DNA from: Bacteroides stercorirosoris
Lineage (GTDB): Bacteria; Bacteroidota; Bacteroidia; Bacteroidales; Bacteroidaceae
Length of the DNA stretch: 64,000 nucleotides
Direction: 5' to 3'
Assembly: GCF_900142015.1 (NCBI RefSeq)
Contig: NZ_FQZN01000010.1
Coordinates: 1 to 64,000, forward strand
The notes beneath the pieces are model-generated. The model saw nothing but the letters and a program-made list of their open reading frames with translations, was not told where the DNA came from and did not search any database. Both the position numbers and the translations under genes were made by a program. Shown piece by piece: positions 61,702 through 64,000 of this stretch (positions within the stretch are counted from its first letter, which is position 1; the number at the start of each line of letters is the position of its first letter).

Positions 61702-62922
61702 ATGAAAAGTAAATTAGTAATATTGTCTTTATTGTTGTCAGGGGCAACCCTTGCCAATGCACAGACTAAAGAGAAGTACTCCAGTGAGAGCTGGAAGGAC
61801 AATATCTTTATCAGTGTAGGCGTGGGTGGACAAATTGTAACCAACCCCAGCAACTTTGATTATGGGTTTGGTGAATCCATAACACCCCTGGTGAACATAT
61901 CACTGGGAAAATTCTTCAGCCCGGTATGGGGTATCCGTGGGCAGGTTGCCGGATGGTCTGGTAAACTTCACACTCAATATCCTTTCGAGAATGTTAGTAA
62001 GGATGAAAACTGGTATAACTACAAGAAGAAGTTTGTTGCATTGAATGCAGACGCAATGCTGAACCTGACCAACCTCTTCTGTGGATACAAGGAAGGTCGT
62101 AAGTTCGAGTTCATGTTCTTTGTAGGTCCTACATTGAATATTTCCAACTCTTATAGTACTTGGAATCTTGCTACAAAAACCACCGAAACTGCTAACGCTG
62201 ATGGTTCTTTGACTTACAAGCAAGTATTGGATCCTGCCAACAGCTATCCTAAAGATGATAAAGTTCGTTTGTTGGTTGGTGCAAGCTTAGGCTTGGGTGC
62301 TAAATACAACATTGATGAGAAATGGGCTATTGATTTGGAAGCTCGTGGTACAGTGTCTCCTTCTGTTTTCGGTTCTGTAAGCGATGCTAAGACTGAAGGT
62401 ATTGTAGGTTTGACAGTAGGTGCTACTTATACTTTCGGTGGCAAGAAATTCGTTCCTTGTGGCTCAAGAGTTGATCAGGATGCCATCAACAACGAAGTGA
62501 ACAAGTACAGAAGCGAACTTGCACAGGCTCAGGCTGACTTGGCTAACGCTAAGAATGCTTTGGCTAACGCTAAGCCTGTAACTAAGGAAGTAGTGAAAGA
62601 AATCGAAGTTGCCGGTCCTCGTGCCATCTTCTTCAAGATTGGTAGCGCTCGTATCGATGATTACGGTTTGGTTAACATCCAGTTGGCTGCTAAGATTCTG
62701 AAGGCTAACCCGGATAAGAAGTACAAAGTTGCCGGTTACGCTGACAAGGCTACAGGTAGCGCTTCCTGGAACCAGAAGTTGTCTGAAAAACGTGCTCAGG
62801 CTGTTTACGACGCATTGATTAAAGAAGGCGTAAGCAAAGACCAACTCGAACTCGTAGGCTTCGGTGGTACAGCTAACATGTTCGGTAAGAACTATTTGAA
62901 CCGCGTAGTAATTCTGGAATAA
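61702..62922 (+). CDS. OmpA-family protein of operon C
   Basis: A 406-residue paralogue with signal peptide (ending LANAQ), variable N-terminal barrel-like half, helical linker and OmpA domain. From KKFVPCGSRVDQDAINNEV to the C-terminus it is essentially identical to the operon A protein at the protein level, which suggests gene conversion or strong conservation of the wall-binding part. Confidence 0.88.
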   Translation: MKSKLVILSLLLSGATLANAQTKEKYSSESWKDNIFISVGVGGQIVTNPSNFDYGFGESITPLVNISLGKFFSPVWGIRGQVAGWSGKLHTQYPFENVSKDENWYNYKKKFVALNADAMLNLTNLFCGYKEGRKFEFMFFVGPTLNISNSYSTWNLATKTTETANADGSLTYKQVLDPANSYPKDDKVRLLVGASLGLGAKYNIDEKWAIDLEARGTVSPSVFGSVSDAKTEGIVGLTVGATYTFGGKKFVPCGSRVDQDAINNEVNKYRSELAQAQADLANAKNALANAKPVTKEVVKEIEVAGPRAIFFKIGSARIDDYGLVNIQLAAKILKANPDKKYKVAGYADKATGSASWNQKLSEKRAQAVYDALIKEGVSKDQLELVGFGGTANMFGKNYLNRVVILE

Positions 62923-62960
62923 GATATAAGGATCAAAGAGTTTAAAGCTCTTAATTGAGA

Positions 62961-62998
62961 GAGGGCAGCTAATTAATGTTAGCTGCCCTCTTTGTTTT
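62961..62998 (+). terminator. Terminator of operon C
   Basis: GAGGGCAGCT pairs with AGCTGCCCTC (perfect 10 bp) around a 10-base loop, then TTTGTTTT. Confidence 0.88.
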
Positions 62999-63069
62999 AT
63001 AAAATACGTTGCCGGGGGATAATTCCCTTTCCTGCGGAATCAAATGAGTTGGCAAGGGGACGAAAGTCT

Positions 63070-64000
63070 TCAATATACCAATTTCACATTATCAATCCAA
63101 AGCGAATTACCCGGAGAGCCGATATACGCTCCTCCATGACTGGAAGTGAATTGCAACAATAAATGAGTAGGTACGTCTTCTTCCGTCCCCCACGCTACTT
63201 CTTTCACAGGAACACTCTCACCTTTACTATTTATAGCATAACGTTCCTCTACCTGAAGGCGCATCATGTGTGGCTTATAGGCAGGATCACCGGTGATGTC
63301 ACCGTACATGATTGAATAAGTGGCATTATCACGCCAATCGGGAGTAGTATTGTAATAGCGCACTACCATAGTTCCCACACGCTTGGCAAATATATTGCCA
63401 TCCTTATCCTCCCAACGTTTCTGCAAGAAAAGATTTACCTCCGGAAAGTCTTTACCGTCCACATCGGTTATGCGACTGAAACCGGTAGCGCGTATACGCT
63501 TTTCCCTATCGGACATCTTCACCTTGTAATCAAACTGGACAGCAATGGGCTTCTTGGTAAAAGGAATGCCTGAATCCAACATTTTCTGCGGATTCTTAGT
63601 TCCCTTGATTGGCTCATGCACTGATCCCAAGAACATGGAGCCTGCAGCAAGTACCGTGATATCAACAATTCCCAATACTTTCACACTCTCCATACGGGTA
63701 TCCATGCGTGCACAATAACCATCTCCACGCTTCTCCGGAAACACGGAAGTGTTCGTTTTAGTAATGCCAGCCACGCGCGCCATCACATTGGAAGTTGCCC
63801 ACGGTGAACCGCCCATGTTCTTATAGGCTTTATTCTCACGAATAGTTGCGGTCGGTCCGATGGCATACACATTCTTCATTGCGCCACCGATAATGCCCGA
63901 CTCCTTAATCTGCCGGTCTACCCACTGGTTCATATCGCCGAATGGAATCATCTCCACAGTATGCTGTTGTTGTTGCTGCTGTGCAGATGCCATTCCGCAA
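63070..64000 (-). CDS. PCMD-domain secreted protein (5' end outside window)
   Basis: At least 309 residues; the frame continues past the right edge, and the first Met inside the window (63993) lies in what looks like the end of a signal peptide (CGMASAQQQQQQH). The region MIPFGDMNQWVDRQIKESGIIGG and the C-terminal GAYIGSPGNSLWIDNVKLVY match the putative carbohydrate-metabolism (PCMD) domain of Bacteroides surface proteins. Glycan binding is suspected; no enzyme motif is seen. Confidence 0.75.
   Translation of the reverse strand, partial: CGMASAQQQQQQHTVEMIPFGDMNQWVDRQIKESGIIGGAMKNVYAIGPTATIRENKAYKNMGGSPWATSNVMARVAGITKTNTSVFPEKRGDGYCARMDTRMESVKVLGIVDITVLAAGSMFLGSVHEPIKGTKNPQKMLDSGIPFTKKPIAVQFDYKVKMSDREKRIRATGFSRITDVDGKDFPEVNLFLQKRWEDKDGNIFAKRVGTMVVRYYNTTPDWRDNATYSIMYGDITGDPAYKPHMMRLQVEERYAINSKGESVPVKEVAWGTEEDVPTHLLLQFTSSHGGAYIGSPGNSLWIDNVKLVY

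Overview
The window is chromosomal DNA from a Bacteroides-type gut bacterium. The supporting signs are promoters of the TTG-N19-20-TAnnTTTG class, lipoproteins with an acidic export signal after the lipid cysteine, a 6S-like RNA directly after rplT, and many Bacteroidales-restricted protein families. The species cannot be fixed from the sequence alone.

Positions 1-33552 are an integrated tailed phage of HK97/siphovirus type. The left edge cuts a transposase gene (probably an insertion sequence next to or inside the prophage). Next come a tyrosine integrase and two small rightward genes, closed by back-to-back terminators at about 2.3 kb. Almost everything from 31738 down to 2401 is read leftward: small early genes, YqaJ nuclease and partner, DUF1064, replication initiator-like protein and DnaC-like loader, HNH nuclease, small and large terminase, portal, protease, capsid, connectors, tail tube, frameshifted tail chaperones, tape measure, a large tail protein, a 2244-residue fibre, holin, endolysin and a spanin-like protein. 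Two cargo blocks run rightward against this: a RelA/SpoT-type nucleotide synthetase (23421-24488) placed between HNH and terminase, and a LexA-like repressor followed by a lipoprotein and a secreted protein (31873-33362). The right end is a 3' fragment of a tRNA-Thr(CGU) gene, so the intact tRNA should lie left of the window.

Positions 33600-45440 are ordinary core genome: mltG, iorA-iorB-paaK (aryl-pyruvate oxidation and aryl-CoA formation), a 6S-like RNA, rplT-rpmI-infC-thrS, a TPR protein, def and ruvX.

Positions 45500-62998 hold the most interesting system. Three paralogous four-gene operons (YjbH-C-like protein, large lipoprotein with a His/Gly-rich tail, YjbH-like protein, OmpA-family protein) surround a tyrosine recombinase gene. 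Only the leftward operon has a promoter, start codon and signal peptide on its first gene. The two rightward operons start abruptly inside that gene at the same 17-bp sequence, CCGGATAAAAAGCCATG. The 17-mer occurs inverted relative to the leftward copy, and the reading frame is preserved at all three copies. This is the layout of an invertible expression switch: flipping the approximately 2.6-kb segment that carries the promoter, the first 90 codons and the recombinase would silence one surface operon and turn on another. The window ends in a partial PCMD-domain protein gene.
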